Shown: one piece after another, positions 15,360 to 24,010 of the stretch | Numbering within the stretch: the first letter of the stretch is position 1 | Layout: every line of letters begins with the position of its first letter | Virus record (IMG/VR): IMGVR_UViG_3300027782_000098 | Span: 1-58,269 of that record | DNA length: 58,269 nt | Strand: one strand, 5' to 3' | Source of the DNA: a virus | The notes under the pieces: model-generated | What the model was told of the DNA's origin: nothing | Databases searched by the model: none | The model's input: only the letters and a program-made list of their open reading frames with translations | Position numbers and translations under genes: made by a program

Positions 15360-17375
15360 ATGAACGACTTAATGGACGATGACGACAAAATGATGAGTAA
15401 GAAACAAAAATCATCAACAGATTCAAACACACCTGTGTTAGACAATTTCAGTAGAGACTTAAACAGACTTGCTGAAGAAGGTAAACTTGACCCTGTTATT
15501 GGTCGTGACCGAGAAATCTTAAGGATTGCACAAATCCTTTCTCGTAGAAAGAAAAATAATCCAATTATTATTGGTGAACCTGGTTGTGGTAAAACGGCAC
15601 TTGTTGAAGGTTTAGCAATTAAAATTGTAAATGGGGAATGTCCTCGTAATTTGGTTGATAAACGTATTGTTAATCTTGATTTAACTTCAGTTGTTGCAGG
15701 TACCAAATACCGTGGACAATTTGAGGAAAGAATGAAAGTGATTATTGAAGAACTTCATGCTAACCCAAATATTATCGTATTCATTGATGAAATTCATACT
15801 TTGGTTGGGTCAGGTAATTCTTCAGGTTCTATGGATGGTTCAAACATCTTCAAACCAGCGCTTTCTCGTGGTGAATTACAATGTATTGGAGCTACTACAT
15901 TAGATGAGTTCCGTAAGAATATTGAAAAAGACGGGGCATTGGAACGTAGATTCCAAAAAGTAATTGTTGAACCTTCATCAGTTGAAGAAACAATTCAAAT
16001 CCTTAAGAATGTTCGTGACAAATACGAATCATTCCATAATGTAAACTATAGTGATGAAATAATTGAGACTTGTGTTAAACTTGCAGACCGTTATATCACA
16101 GACCGTGAGTTCCCTGACAAAGCCTTTGATATCTTGGACGAGGTTGGAGCGAGAATGCAAACTGACTTAAAAGTTCCTGAAGTTATTGAAGACCTTAAAA
16201 AGAAGGCTGCAGAAATCAAACAACAAAAGATTGATGTTGTTAAAAAACAAAATTACGAGCAAGCGGCAGAACTTCGTGATAAGGAAAAGAAAATTCTAAC
16301 CAAACTTGACCAAGAGAAACAAAAGTTTGAAGACCAATTATCAAAAGAAAAACAAACTATCTTATTAGAGAATGTTTATGATGTTGTTTCAAACATGACT
16401 AAGATTCCTGTAAGTAAAATGAGTGTTGATGATTCTAAAGCATTGTTAGATTTAGACAAAACTTTGATTGACAAAGTTATTGGTCAAAACGATGCGGTTG
16501 TTAAGATTGCAAAATCAATCAAAAGAAACCGTTTAGGTATTAAAGACCCTAACCGTCCAATTGGTTCATTTGTATTCTTAGGGTCAACTGGTGTTGGTAA
16601 AACATATTTAGCAAAACAATTGGCTAAAGAAATGTTTGGTTCAGAGGATTCACTTATTCGTGTGGATATGTCTGAATACCAAGAAAAACACACTGTATCT
16701 AAATTGGTAGGAGCTCCTCCAGGATATGTAGGTTATGAAGAAGGTGGATTATTGACTGAAAAAGTTAAAAACAAACCATATTCAGTTATTTTATTTGATG
16801 AAGTTGAGAAAGCCCACAAAGATGTTTTCACAATCTTACTTCAAATCTTAGATGATGGACATGTTACTGATAGTTTAGGTCGTAAGATTAACTTCAAGAA
16901 TACCTTGATTATCTTGACATCAAACTTAGGAGTTAAAAAATTACAAGACTTTGGTACAGGTATTGGATTTTCTTCTAACACTTACAGTAATGAAGAGGCT
17001 AAGAAACAAATCTTAATGAAAGAGATGAAAAATTTCTTTTCTCCTGAATTCATTAACCGTATTGATGATACAATTGTATTTAACTCTTTAAGTCCTGAAG
17101 ACATCAAGAAAATTACTGACATTGAGTTGAAAAAGTTGATGTCTCGTCTTTCAGATATGAAATACAAAATTAGTTATGATGAAACATTGGTTGAATACTT
17201 AGCTAAGATTGGATTTGACGAATTGTTTGGAGCTCGTCCATTGAAAAGAGCTATTCAAGATAAGGTTGAGGATTTATTATCTGAAGAAGTTCTAACAGGT
17301 AAGATGATTGAGGGTAAAACCTACCTCATTAAAGTTGTAGATGAGAATGTAGTTGTTCAAAAGAAAGGGCGATAA
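15360..17375 (+). CDS. ClpC/ClpA-like AAA+ unfoldase lacking the N-domain
   Basis: 671 residues, two AAA+ modules. D1: Walker A GEPGCGKT (72-79), Walker B FIDE (141-144). D2: Walker A GSTGVGKT (408-415), Walker B LFDE (478-481), sensor region RPEF-like SPEFINRID (561-569). A short ClpC-type middle region (about 270-335) contains NYEQAAELRDKEK, a UVR-like motif. The tripeptide IGF at 535-537 sits where Clp ATPases dock on ClpP. The usual N-terminal adaptor-binding domain (about 150 residues) is missing, replaced by 25 charged residues. Phage ClpP is encoded at 44206. The upstream palindromes suggest repression. Confidence 0.92.
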   Translation: MNDLMDDDDKMMSKKQKSSTDSNTPVLDNFSRDLNRLAEEGKLDPVIGRDREILRIAQILSRRKKNNPIIIGEPGCGKTALVEGLAIKIVNGECPRNLVDKRIVNLDLTSVVAGTKYRGQFEERMKVIIEELHANPNIIVFIDEIHTLVGSGNSSGSMDGSNIFKPALSRGELQCIGATTLDEFRKNIEKDGALERRFQKVIVEPSSVEETIQILKNVRDKYESFHNVNYSDEIIETCVKLADRYITDREFPDKAFDILDEVGARMQTDLKVPEVIEDLKKKAAEIKQQKIDVVKKQNYEQAAELRDKEKKILTKLDQEKQKFEDQLSKEKQTILLENVYDVVSNMTKIPVSKMSVDDSKALLDLDKTLIDKVIGQNDAVVKIAKSIKRNRLGIKDPNRPIGSFVFLGSTGVGKTYLAKQLAKEMFGSEDSLIRVDMSEYQEKHTVSKLVGAPPGYVGYEEGGLLTEKVKNKPYSVILFDEVEKAHKDVFTILLQILDDGHVTDSLGRKINFKNTLIILTSNLGVKKLQDFGTGIGFSSNTYSNEEAKKQILMKEMKNFFSPEFINRIDDTIVFNSLSPEDIKKITDIELKKLMSRLSDMKYKISYDETLVEYLAKIGFDELFGARPLKRAIQDKVEDLLSEEVLTGKMIEGKTYLIKVVDENVVVQKKGR

Positions 17376-17377
17376 TT

Positions 17378-17406
17378 AAAAGGGGGATTTATTCCCCCTT
17401 TTTTTT
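17378..17406 (+). terminator. Rho-independent terminator
   Basis: AAAAGGGGGA/TTCCCCCTTTT stem with a 4-nt loop and a T-run; ends the ClpC-like gene. Confidence 0.85.
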
Positions 17407-17407
17407 A

Positions 17408-17415
17408 TATTTATA
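17408..17415 (+). promoter_or_regulatory. Phage-type promoter box (ATATTTATA)
   Basis: NTATTTATN box 4 nt before the ATG at 17420. TATATTTG also ends directly at that ATG, so either promoter class could apply. Confidence 0.4.
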
Positions 17416-17419
17416 TTTG

Positions 17420-18169
17420 ATGAGAGACTTAATTAAGAAAGTTTTATTAGAGACCGTTAAAGATGGTAAAGTTATCTGCGATAATTGTGGATGGTCTTGG
17501 GATATTGCCGATGGTGGGGATGATTCATATGTATGTCATGAATGTGGTCATGATAACACACCAAAATCATCAAATTTTGACAGGTTAGTTAACCATTTTA
17601 AAAACTATTTTCCTGACGAACAAAAAAATAAAGTTTCTGAAATTAAAGATTTTGTCAAAGATTATATCCAAGAAAATAATTTCACTATTAAATTTTTAAA
17701 TGCATGTCCTGGTTATTCTGGTGTTAGAACAAGAGACCAAATCATTATTTGTGCACCTATGAATATGTTAACTATAGGAGATTTTCTATACACCATATTT
17801 CACGAAATAAGACATGAAGAACAAATGACTAAGTTCAAATTAGAAAACCCTTTATCAGGTGATTTAGAAGATTTTGAAACTTTGTATGAAAAATACTGGA
17901 ACTTAGAATTAGATGCGGATAGATTTGCAAAAGAAATGATTGCAAAATTAGTGATTAAACTTAATATACCTATTGAGTTTGCAAAACAACAATTTACGTT
18001 ATCTCAATATATTGAAAATTATCCGTTAATGTCAAAAATGGTTGAAATGTCTTTAAAGAACATTATTACTCAAATTAAACAAATGAAAAAATCGGGTGAG
18101 GAATATACTGATATTGCCGACCACCCGATGGTTAAAAAATATATAGATAAGTTAGAAAGTTTTATTTAA
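17420..18169 (+). CDS. Zinc-ribbon, HExxH metallopeptidase-like protein
   Basis: 249 residues. An N-terminal zinc ribbon has CDNC (20-23) and CHEC (39-42). A gluzincin-like core has HEIRH (H128, E129, H132) and a downstream ELDAD (163-167) that could give the third ligand. This resembles phage and SprT-like metallopeptidases, although the family is uncertain. The ATG at 17420 is preferred over the in-frame TTG at 17417. It is convergent with the M20 peptidase gene, overlapping it by 4 nt. Confidence 0.7.
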   Translation: MRDLIKKVLLETVKDGKVICDNCGWSWDIADGGDDSYVCHECGHDNTPKSSNFDRLVNHFKNYFPDEQKNKVSEIKDFVKDYIQENNFTIKFLNACPGYSGVRTRDQIIICAPMNMLTIGDFLYTIFHEIRHEEQMTKFKLENPLSGDLEDFETLYEKYWNLELDADRFAKEMIAKLVIKLNIPIEFAKQQFTLSQYIENYPLMSKMVEMSLKNIITQIKQMKKSGEEYTDIADHPMVKKYIDKLESFI

Positions 18170-19008
18170 AAAACACTTCTTGTTCTCCAATCGTATGGAG
18201 CGGATTTTTTAAAGTGTAATTTGTGACCAAGGTTTTCAATCATTTTTCTACCCATTTCAATTCCATTAAAAACATCTTCAACAACAACATATTCATTTTT
18301 TGAATGATATTGGTAATACCCAATTGAGAAATTAATACAAGAGAAATCAAATTTACCTCTTAACGCATAGACATCTGTATAAGGGTGAACCATATATCTC
18401 ATATGTTCGTTATTCATACCTTCAGTCAATACTTTATCGCAAGTTTCAAAAAACTCAGTGTCTCTGTCAAATAATACTTGGCCAAAACATCTTTCAGTAA
18501 TCATCCAGTTTTCAGGTGCGTCAAATTGAATTCCGTAACCAACATTTTTAAAGAAGTCGGGTTTTGCTTTCATAGAACCATGACAACCTGTTTCTTCAGA
18601 TACAAAGAAAGCTGCTTTCAAATAAGGTAATTCCTTTAACAAAGTTAAACATGCGAATACCCCACACTTATCATCACCACCAATACCTGTAGGGTTTCCT
18701 TCGTCATTATATGCCTTATAAGATAATTTTAATTCTTTCTGAGCATTTAATAACATCTCTTCACGAATATTAATTGTATCAATATTGTGTACAGTATCTG
18801 TGTGTGAAATTACACAAGGAAAATAAAAATCTTCAGGTATTAAAGGGGATTCTTGTTTTGTTGCATAAACATTATTATGTTCATCAACATAATGTTCAAT
18901 ATTGTTTTCGGTTAACCATTTAACCAAAAATGCTACCATTCTTTCTTCTTGATATGTGACGGTTGGGACACTTAAAACGTCCTTAAGTAATTCTGTATTT
19001 TTTATCAT
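18166..19008 (-). CDS. M20-type zinc aminopeptidase (PepT-like)
   Basis: 280 residues. Metal-binding motifs of clan MH appear in order: HTDTVH (about 69-74), GIGGDDKCG (about 107-115, bridging Asp), SEETGCHG (about 137-144, catalytic Glu), a later Asp in QFDAPEN, and a final His in YQYHSKNEYV (about 234-243). PepT-like enzymes remove residues from short peptides, so this could recycle peptides made by the Clp protease. It is shorter than PepT (about 400 residues) and seems to lack the dimerisation insert. Confidence 0.82.
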   Translation of the reverse strand: MIKNTELLKDVLSVPTVTYQEERMVAFLVKWLTENNIEHYVDEHNNVYATKQESPLIPEDFYFPCVISHTDTVHNIDTINIREEMLLNAQKELKLSYKAYNDEGNPTGIGGDDKCGVFACLTLLKELPYLKAAFFVSEETGCHGSMKAKPDFFKNVGYGIQFDAPENWMITERCFGQVLFDRDTEFFETCDKVLTEGMNNEHMRYMVHPYTDVYALRGKFDFSCINFSIGYYQYHSKNEYVVVEDVFNGIEMGRKMIENLGHKLHFKKSAPYDWRTRSVF

Positions 19009-19012
19009 AAGA

Positions 19013-19044
19013 CAAATATACGAAATTAATTATTATTCACCAAA
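19013..19044 (-). promoter_or_regulatory. Host-type promoter, box 4 nt before ATG
   Basis: TATATTTG at 19020-19013, exactly 4 nt before the M20 peptidase ATG, with TTTG 20 bp further upstream. Predicted leaderless transcript. Confidence 0.65.
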
Positions 19045-20844
19045 TTTAAACAACTCTGGTTGATATAATAAATTATAAAAATTGTCTTCACTTAGCTTAA
19101 CATTACGGTAACCTTTAAACTGTTCTTCAAGCCTAACAATAACTTTCATATTTTCTCGGTCAAACCCTTCGACTCTAAACGATACTTTTTTATCTTTAGG
19201 TAATTTATACCATTTTTGTAAGTCAAATTTACTTAAAATTCTATTTCTAAAATCTAAGAAATTTTTAATTGCATCTCCACCTAATTCTTCAGATTCTTCA
19301 ATCTTTTCAAGAATAGATTCTAATTGTTTTTCAGTATAATTGTTAAAACTATCACTATCAAAATTATCGGAATCTTGAAATTCATATGAATTTTCGGACC
19401 ATCCGCCCAAAGCACCATTTCCATTATAATCAACAATTTGTCTAAATAATGAAATTGCGTCGACTTTATGTAGATTTAATTTTGCAGACCACATTAATAG
19501 GTTTGCAACTGTTGTTGCGATTTCATCATAATCTCTATATACTTTAAATCCAATTGATTCAAAAAAATCGTTAAAATCTTTTGTAATGGATTCTCTGGCT
19601 GTTTTAGACATTTCATGTTCTTTTTCCGCATGATAGTCGCTAAGAATACTATCAATTTCTCTTTCAAACAAACTTAACAATGTCTTAGACAATTCAATTC
19701 TATATTCGTCATTATTTAAGTCAAATTTTTTCTGAGGTAGAATTAATTCTGCAATTTGTTTTAAAAGTTCAATATTAGTTTCATTAAGTTCACCATAGAT
19801 AGTATAACCTTCTTTAAAATCCTCCTCTACCTGGTATGAATCCATAAATTCATAATTGGTATAATGAGACGTTACCATTGGTAAAAACCATTGGTCATCT
19901 TCATTTAATTCTAATATTTTAAATAAATTTTCATCATTTTTAAAATCAATGATAACAATACTTTGACCTAATGGGTCTTTAACTTTGACATCAAGAATTG
20001 AATCATCCAATTTTTCTAATTCACTTGAATCTATTCTACCTCTTGAAAATTCTCTTAATCCTTTGACAAAATCTCCTGTACCAATCAAATCATCAATTAA
20101 ATCTACTTGATTAGGAAATTCTGTTCTAATCAAATCTATTGTAGCTCTATGGTCTTGAGCATCAAAAACTTCAACTTCTCTAGTATCGTCATTTTTAAAT
20201 AACGCTAGTTTAAGACCTGTTTTTTTATTTAAAAAATAATATAATTTACCTTCTCTAAAATATTTGTCAAAATAACCTGAATGTCCTTTAGTAGTTGTAC
20301 ACCATTTAGTATTGGCACCATAATAACAAGATGCGGAATGGGATTTTGGTCTAATTACCAAAACATCATCATCTTCATATATTTTATCTGCTTGAGATTT
20401 TGCCTCCCTTTCAATATCCCTGTCAGTTTTTTTACCATTAACGACATCCATTAATGCTCTAATAAATTGCGGATTTTCATATTGGGTAATATCTTTTGGG
20501 GAACGAACAATGCCTTCAATATTTGGTACCATTCCATGTTGGTCTCTGAAAATTGTTTCTGATTTCCATATGTCATCCTCAGTTATTCTATTAACATTAG
20601 AATGAAACCATGGTATAATAACACTAAATAAATCTTGTAGAGCTTGTCCTTGTTGTACATTTAGACCTCCGTTTGAACCTGCAAGCTCAGGTATAATTTT
20701 TTCAAGTTTTTTAGCGATGTATTCAACATATTTGTATCCTGTTGGGTCTACATTCAATATCCTATCAATAAAAGGACCATCGTACTCAAACCTTTGTTTG
20801 AGACGCTTTGCAACATCTTCTTTTTTACCTTCAATTATAACCAC
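19033..20844 (-). CDS. Large protein of the phage YGAxTxWCTT family (paralogue 1)
   Basis: 603 residues, GTG start at 20844 behind a promoter box. Residues about 160-215 contain the signature SHSASCYYGANTKWCTTTKG followed by FDKYFREGKLYYFLNKKTG. The same signature occurs in the gene at 22207 on the other side of the tmRNA. Proteins with this segment are common in phages of this kind but I know of no assigned function; a conserved Trp-Cys-Thr-Thr suggests a binding or catalytic site. The rest is helical and acidic with no recognisable motif. Confidence 0.7.
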   Translation of the reverse strand: MVIIEGKKEDVAKRLKQRFEYDGPFIDRILNVDPTGYKYVEYIAKKLEKIIPELAGSNGGLNVQQGQALQDLFSVIIPWFHSNVNRITEDDIWKSETIFRDQHGMVPNIEGIVRSPKDITQYENPQFIRALMDVVNGKKTDRDIEREAKSQADKIYEDDDVLVIRPKSHSASCYYGANTKWCTTTKGHSGYFDKYFREGKLYYFLNKKTGLKLALFKNDDTREVEVFDAQDHRATIDLIRTEFPNQVDLIDDLIGTGDFVKGLREFSRGRIDSSELEKLDDSILDVKVKDPLGQSIVIIDFKNDENLFKILELNEDDQWFLPMVTSHYTNYEFMDSYQVEEDFKEGYTIYGELNETNIELLKQIAELILPQKKFDLNNDEYRIELSKTLLSLFEREIDSILSDYHAEKEHEMSKTARESITKDFNDFFESIGFKVYRDYDEIATTVANLLMWSAKLNLHKVDAISLFRQIVDYNGNGALGGWSENSYEFQDSDNFDSDSFNNYTEKQLESILEKIEESEELGGDAIKNFLDFRNRILSKFDLQKWYKLPKDKKVSFRVEGFDRENMKVIVRLEEQFKGYRNVKLSEDNFYNLLYQPELFKFGE

Positions 20845-20857
20845 AGGATATTTTTAC

Positions 20858-20866
20858 AATAAATAC
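20858..20866 (-). promoter_or_regulatory. Phage-type promoter box (GTATTTATT)
   Basis: NTATTTATN box 13 nt upstream of the GTG start of the 603-residue protein, divergent from the tmRNA promoter 9 bp away. Confidence 0.45.
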
Positions 20867-20874
20867 CAGTTTTG

Positions 20875-20905
20875 TTTGGAATTTCCATATTTATACTTAC
20901 CTTTG
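20875..20905 (+). promoter_or_regulatory. tmRNA promoter, host type
   Basis: TTTG at 20875-20878, exactly 19 bp, TACCTTTG at 20898-20905. This full-consensus promoter starts transcription near 20911, about 100 nt upstream of the mature tmRNA 5' end, so a leader must be removed. Confidence 0.75.
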
Positions 20906-21011
20906 TATAACAAATCACGGGTGGCTCCCTTAATAGTTAAGGCTGACCTTAAGCATCTGACGTTATGTCTATACAGGGGGCGAAAGTGATTTAAACGTTC
21001 TTTAAAAATAT

Positions 21012-21394
21012 GGGGGTGCATGGTATTGATTGGCGTTGTTGACAATACGTGGCACGTCGGAGCTGAATTAACTCCGTTATCAACTGGTTTAAAACAATTA
21101 ACAGGCAATACTTTTGCTAAGCTTGCTGCTCTTGGTCTAACAAGAGAAGAAGCTGTTGTTACTATCTAAGATAGGGGACAACAACGGGGTCGATGAACAT
21201 TAACCTAGCAACAGAAGTTCTTACAAAGGTGGAAAAATGACTGAACCCAAAATCGAGTCATCCATTGGTTGTTAGTTTACGATGGTGAAGAACAAACTGA
21301 CTATTTCGGAACATTAGAAAATGTTGAACTAAGCGTGTAGTCATTTATTGACAAAATGAACAAGACGAGGGTTCGAATCCCTCCACCTCCACCA
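21012..21394 (+). ncRNA. ssrA: tmRNA (transfer-messenger RNA) with extended tag
   Basis: 383 nt. tmRNA rescues stalled ribosomes and tags the nascent peptide. The 5' end GGGGGUG pairs with CACCUCC at 21384-21390; a T-arm (GAGGG, loop UUCGAAU, CCCUC) and an encoded ACCA end complete the tRNA-like part. Just before it lies CUAAGCGUGUAG, nearly identical to the conserved CUAAGCAUGUAG of bacterial tmRNA. The likely resume codon is GGC at 21104; the tag reads GNTFAKLAA, resembling Bacteroidota tags, but continues with LGLTREEAVVTI before UAA at 21167-21169. A hairpin CGGAG/CUCCG (21058-21076) fits helix 2. Other tag frames are discussed under rejected items. Confidence 0.93.
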
Positions 21395-21399
21395 AAATC

Positions 21400-21426
21400 A
21401 AGGGTTCCAATCGGAACCCTTTTTTA
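21400..21426 (+). terminator. Rho-independent terminator of tmRNA
   Basis: AAGGGTTCC/GGAACCCTT stem, loop AATC, followed by a T-run, 6 nt after the tmRNA CCA end. Confidence 0.88.
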
Positions 21427-21453
21427 TTTAATATAATTCACTATATTTTCATT

Positions 21454-21837
21454 ATGGGAACAAATTGTAACATATGTAGTAATAATTGTTTTGGTAGAGA
21501 TGGTTACCACGGTAGTTGTTGTTCTATTGAAGATAGGGATTACATTATTGGTCCTCATTACGACACAGATGAGTTTATTAAAAATTTATCATCAAAATTA
21601 GGTAGAGAAATATATGAAGAAGATGTTTTTATTAATTATGAAGAAGGTAGTAAATTATTTCCAAGTAAATCTACTTGGCAAAACCCAAGCTCTTATCCCG
21701 CATTTAGAGTTGATTTTTTTAATCCTAAACTACCCTGTATTTTCTATAACACTAAACTAAAGTTCTGTACCATTTATGATGTCAGACCTCAAACTTGTAG
21801 AGAATATGAATGTGAGTATTTGGCAAAAAACACTTAA
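21454..21837 (+). CDS. YkgJ-like cysteine-cluster protein
   Basis: 127 residues. Cysteines at CNICSNNC (5-12), SCCSIED (about 21-27), a later PCIFYN (about 94-99), FCTIYDVRPQTCREYEC (about 105-121) match the CxxC...CC...C...RPxxCRxYEC layout of the YkgJ/UPF0153 family, thought to bind zinc or an Fe-S cluster. Function unknown. It is the first gene after the tmRNA terminator, followed after 3 nt by a membrane protein gene. Confidence 0.75.
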   Translation: MGTNCNICSNNCFGRDGYHGSCCSIEDRDYIIGPHYDTDEFIKNLSSKLGREIYEEDVFINYEEGSKLFPSKSTWQNPSSYPAFRVDFFNPKLPCIFYNTKLKFCTIYDVRPQTCREYECEYLAKNT

Positions 21838-21840
21838 TTA

Positions 21841-22176
21841 ATGAGAATATTTTACGCATTACTGTTGGCAACAATAGCCCAAATTATTTCTTTTTTTCAA
21901 TTACAAGGTCAACTTGTTTGGAAATTCCCAAAAGAAAATCCATATGTTATGATGTTATTAGGATTGCCAATTTCATTAATATTCATTAAAACCACAAAAA
22001 TATTCAATCAACATTTTGACGCAAATTGGCCTGGAAGATTAATTGGATTTGGTCTTGGGATTATAATCTTTACAATAATGAGCTGGTTAGTGTTTAAAGA
22101 AGTACCAACCGCAAAAACAATAGTTTGTTTAGGATTGGCCTTTACAATTGTGTTATTACAAGTGTTTTGGAAGTAA
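21841..22176 (+). CDS. Four-helix integral membrane protein
   Basis: 111 residues with four hydrophobic segments (about 3-22, 35-52, 68-85, 93-110) and short loops. Similar in size to small transporters of the DMT superfamily or phage membrane proteins of unknown role. No motif supports a transport function. Coupled to the cysteine-cluster gene upstream. Confidence 0.65.
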   Translation: MRIFYALLLATIAQIISFFQLQGQLVWKFPKENPYVMMLLGLPISLIFIKTTKIFNQHFDANWPGRLIGFGLGIIIFTIMSWLVFKEVPTAKTIVCLGLAFTIVLLQVFWK

Positions 22177-22195
22177 CCATATTCTCTTTCCCATA

Positions 22196-22203
22196 TATTT
22201 ATT
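22196..22203 (+). promoter_or_regulatory. Phage-type promoter box (ATATTTATT)
   Basis: NTATTTATN box 3 nt before the ATG at 22207. Confidence 0.45.
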
Positions 22204-22206
22204 TGT

Positions 22207-23715
22207 ATGAAGTTATTTTCAATCTTATTGAAAGAAAGTCGTAAAGAAGATTTACGAAAAAAATATTCAAATAAATTTAAAGAATATCCAGATACTTTAG
22301 ATTTTATTTTAGGTATTGCCGACTTGGCAGATACCAATTTCAAATATGCCGATTTTGTATTAAAAAATTTACATCCAAATTCTAGTACTGACGAAGTTGA
22401 AGAATCAATTGAACTTGTTAAAGATTTTGACAGATTTAAACAATCCTTGGAAATTAAAGACATTAATCAATACGATTTTAATGGATTAAAAAACGCAATT
22501 GAACAACACAAATCCAGTTCAAAATCATATAATAAAAGTATTGACATATCAGGTGCCAAAAAAATATTTGAAGATAAAAATATTTTAATTGTTAGACCTT
22601 TAACTTATGAAGCTTCTTGTAAATACGGTGCTGGAACTAGATGGTGTACAACAATGTCAAACGAACCATCTTATTTTATAAGTCATACTAGCGATGACCA
22701 AGCATTGTACTATATTATTCTTAAAAATTTTAGTAGAGATAACAAATTTTATAAAATTGCAATTCATAAGACACCAAATAATGAAACTTGGTATGACTCA
22801 ACAGACGAAAGAATGTCGGATAGAGAAAAAGAAGTTTTTAATTTAGGGGCACCAAAAGTTATTGAAACAATTCGAGAAGATTACACTGGATTTATTGAGG
22901 AGTATGGTCAGAAATTTTTCAAAAAACTATTTGATTTTCATAATTACAAATTTGAAAGTATTTCATCATTATTTAAGGGGACAGAAAATAAAATAGGAAT
23001 TGAGTTTCAAAAATCAGACCTTATTCCCGATATGCCAGGTCACGCAACCATAGAAATGAATATCTCTGTTGATGAGGAAAATATAGACCAATACTTAGTT
23101 ATGATAACTTATGGTGTTAATAATGATAGATTGGTTTTTAATATTGGATATTCTGGTGATAATTTTGAAATTGACCCTGAATTTGATTTTGGTATTGAAA
23201 ATGCTTCAACATGGTTCCAAATAAATTCACAATATATTACCAATTCAGATGAAAAAACAATTAAAACCATTTTTGATGAACTTTGTACTACAATAACAAA
23301 ACAAGTTGTTTATAAAATGAAATCAAATCCTGAATTTATGTCATCAATTCATGGAGGAAACGCTGTTTGGACACCAAATAGAAGTAGTTACGGTTATACA
23401 TTTAAAAGAAAAGATTCTGGTTTAATTAAAAAACTTGTTGATTACTTAGATTCGGATAATAAAGGAACAAAGTTAGATTTCTTGGTTGATATAGGTTCAT
23501 TACAGAAAAAAGATATTAACGGAAAACCATACTACTCACACTCAAGTCAAAATAATTGGCAAATCCCATCCGCATTTAGAGGACAGTTAAGTGGATTATT
23601 CAACTCAGCAAAATTGGCAGGAATATTAGATTACGAAAAAGACGGTCAAAAATTTATTTTAAAGAAAGGACCTAATTTTGAAAAATTTAAAGAAGGTGGA
23701 TTACAAGCGTTGTAA
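22207..23715 (+). CDS. Large protein of the phage YGAxTxWCTT family (paralogue 2)
   Basis: 502 residues. The signature YEASCKYGAGTRWCTTMSNE (about 136-155) is followed by YFISHTSDDQALYYIILK, closely matching residues 160-215 of the protein at 19033-20844. Preceding both is a similar DKNILIVRP/DDDVLVIRP segment. The C-terminal region (about 410-500) is winged-helix-like and ends in FKEGGLQAL. Function unknown. The two paralogues flank the tmRNA gene, suggesting duplication of this locus. Confidence 0.72.
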   Translation: MKLFSILLKESRKEDLRKKYSNKFKEYPDTLDFILGIADLADTNFKYADFVLKNLHPNSSTDEVEESIELVKDFDRFKQSLEIKDINQYDFNGLKNAIEQHKSSSKSYNKSIDISGAKKIFEDKNILIVRPLTYEASCKYGAGTRWCTTMSNEPSYFISHTSDDQALYYIILKNFSRDNKFYKIAIHKTPNNETWYDSTDERMSDREKEVFNLGAPKVIETIREDYTGFIEEYGQKFFKKLFDFHNYKFESISSLFKGTENKIGIEFQKSDLIPDMPGHATIEMNISVDEENIDQYLVMITYGVNNDRLVFNIGYSGDNFEIDPEFDFGIENASTWFQINSQYITNSDEKTIKTIFDELCTTITKQVVYKMKSNPEFMSSIHGGNAVWTPNRSSYGYTFKRKDSGLIKKLVDYLDSDNKGTKLDFLVDIGSLQKKDINGKPYYSHSSQNNWQIPSAFRGQLSGLFNSAKLAGILDYEKDGQKFILKKGPNFEKFKEGGLQAL

Positions 23716-23937
23716 TTATTTTTTAGATAATTTTCTTAAGTATAAGTAGAATCCAAAAAAAACTCCCGCAATACAATACAAGACGAAGTTGGCTTTCCAT
23801 AAACTTCCTGTCCACAATATTAGACCATACTGAACGGCATCGAACCCAAAAGGATTGAAGAATAGTGCCAACATTAAAAATACTTGAGATAGATTGTCTT
23901 GAAACGTTCTTCTCCATGTTTTGTTTTTTACTGTCAT
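23716..23937 (-). CDS. Small membrane protein
   Basis: 73 residues with two hydrophobic helices (about 17-35 and 45-65), a basic start MTVKNKTWRR and a basic C-terminus KKLSKK type. Convergent with the paralogue-2 gene. A second minus-strand frame covering the same DNA is judged a shadow because its composition is less protein-like. Confidence 0.6.
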   Translation of the reverse strand: MTVKNKTWRRTFQDNLSQVFLMLALFFNPFGFDAVQYGLILWTGSLWKANFVLYCIAGVFFGFYLYLRKLSKK

Positions 23938-23975
23938 CTTCCATATATAGGTATTAAAATTTTATAAGTCGGCGC

Positions 23976-24006
23976 TTTGTATTTTACTATAAATATACTA
24001 TCTTTG
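23976..24006 (+). promoter_or_regulatory. Host-type promoter, box 4 nt before ATG
   Basis: TTTG at 23976-23979, 19 bp, TATCTTTG at 23999-24006, then 4 nt to the ATG at 24011. Full consensus; predicted leaderless. Confidence 0.75.
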
Positions 24007-24010
24007 TTTT

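Noticed and set aside
21105-21140. Alternative tmRNA tag in the +1 frame (GCA resume codon, AILLLSLLLLV)
   Set aside because: It ends at a plausible length, but the GGC frame reproduces the Bacteroidota-like G-N-x-F-A-x-L-A-A pattern; kept only as a fallback.
23723-23944. Second minus-strand frame over the small membrane protein gene
   Set aside because: Lacks balanced composition; the overlapping frame at 23716-23937 has two clean membrane helices.
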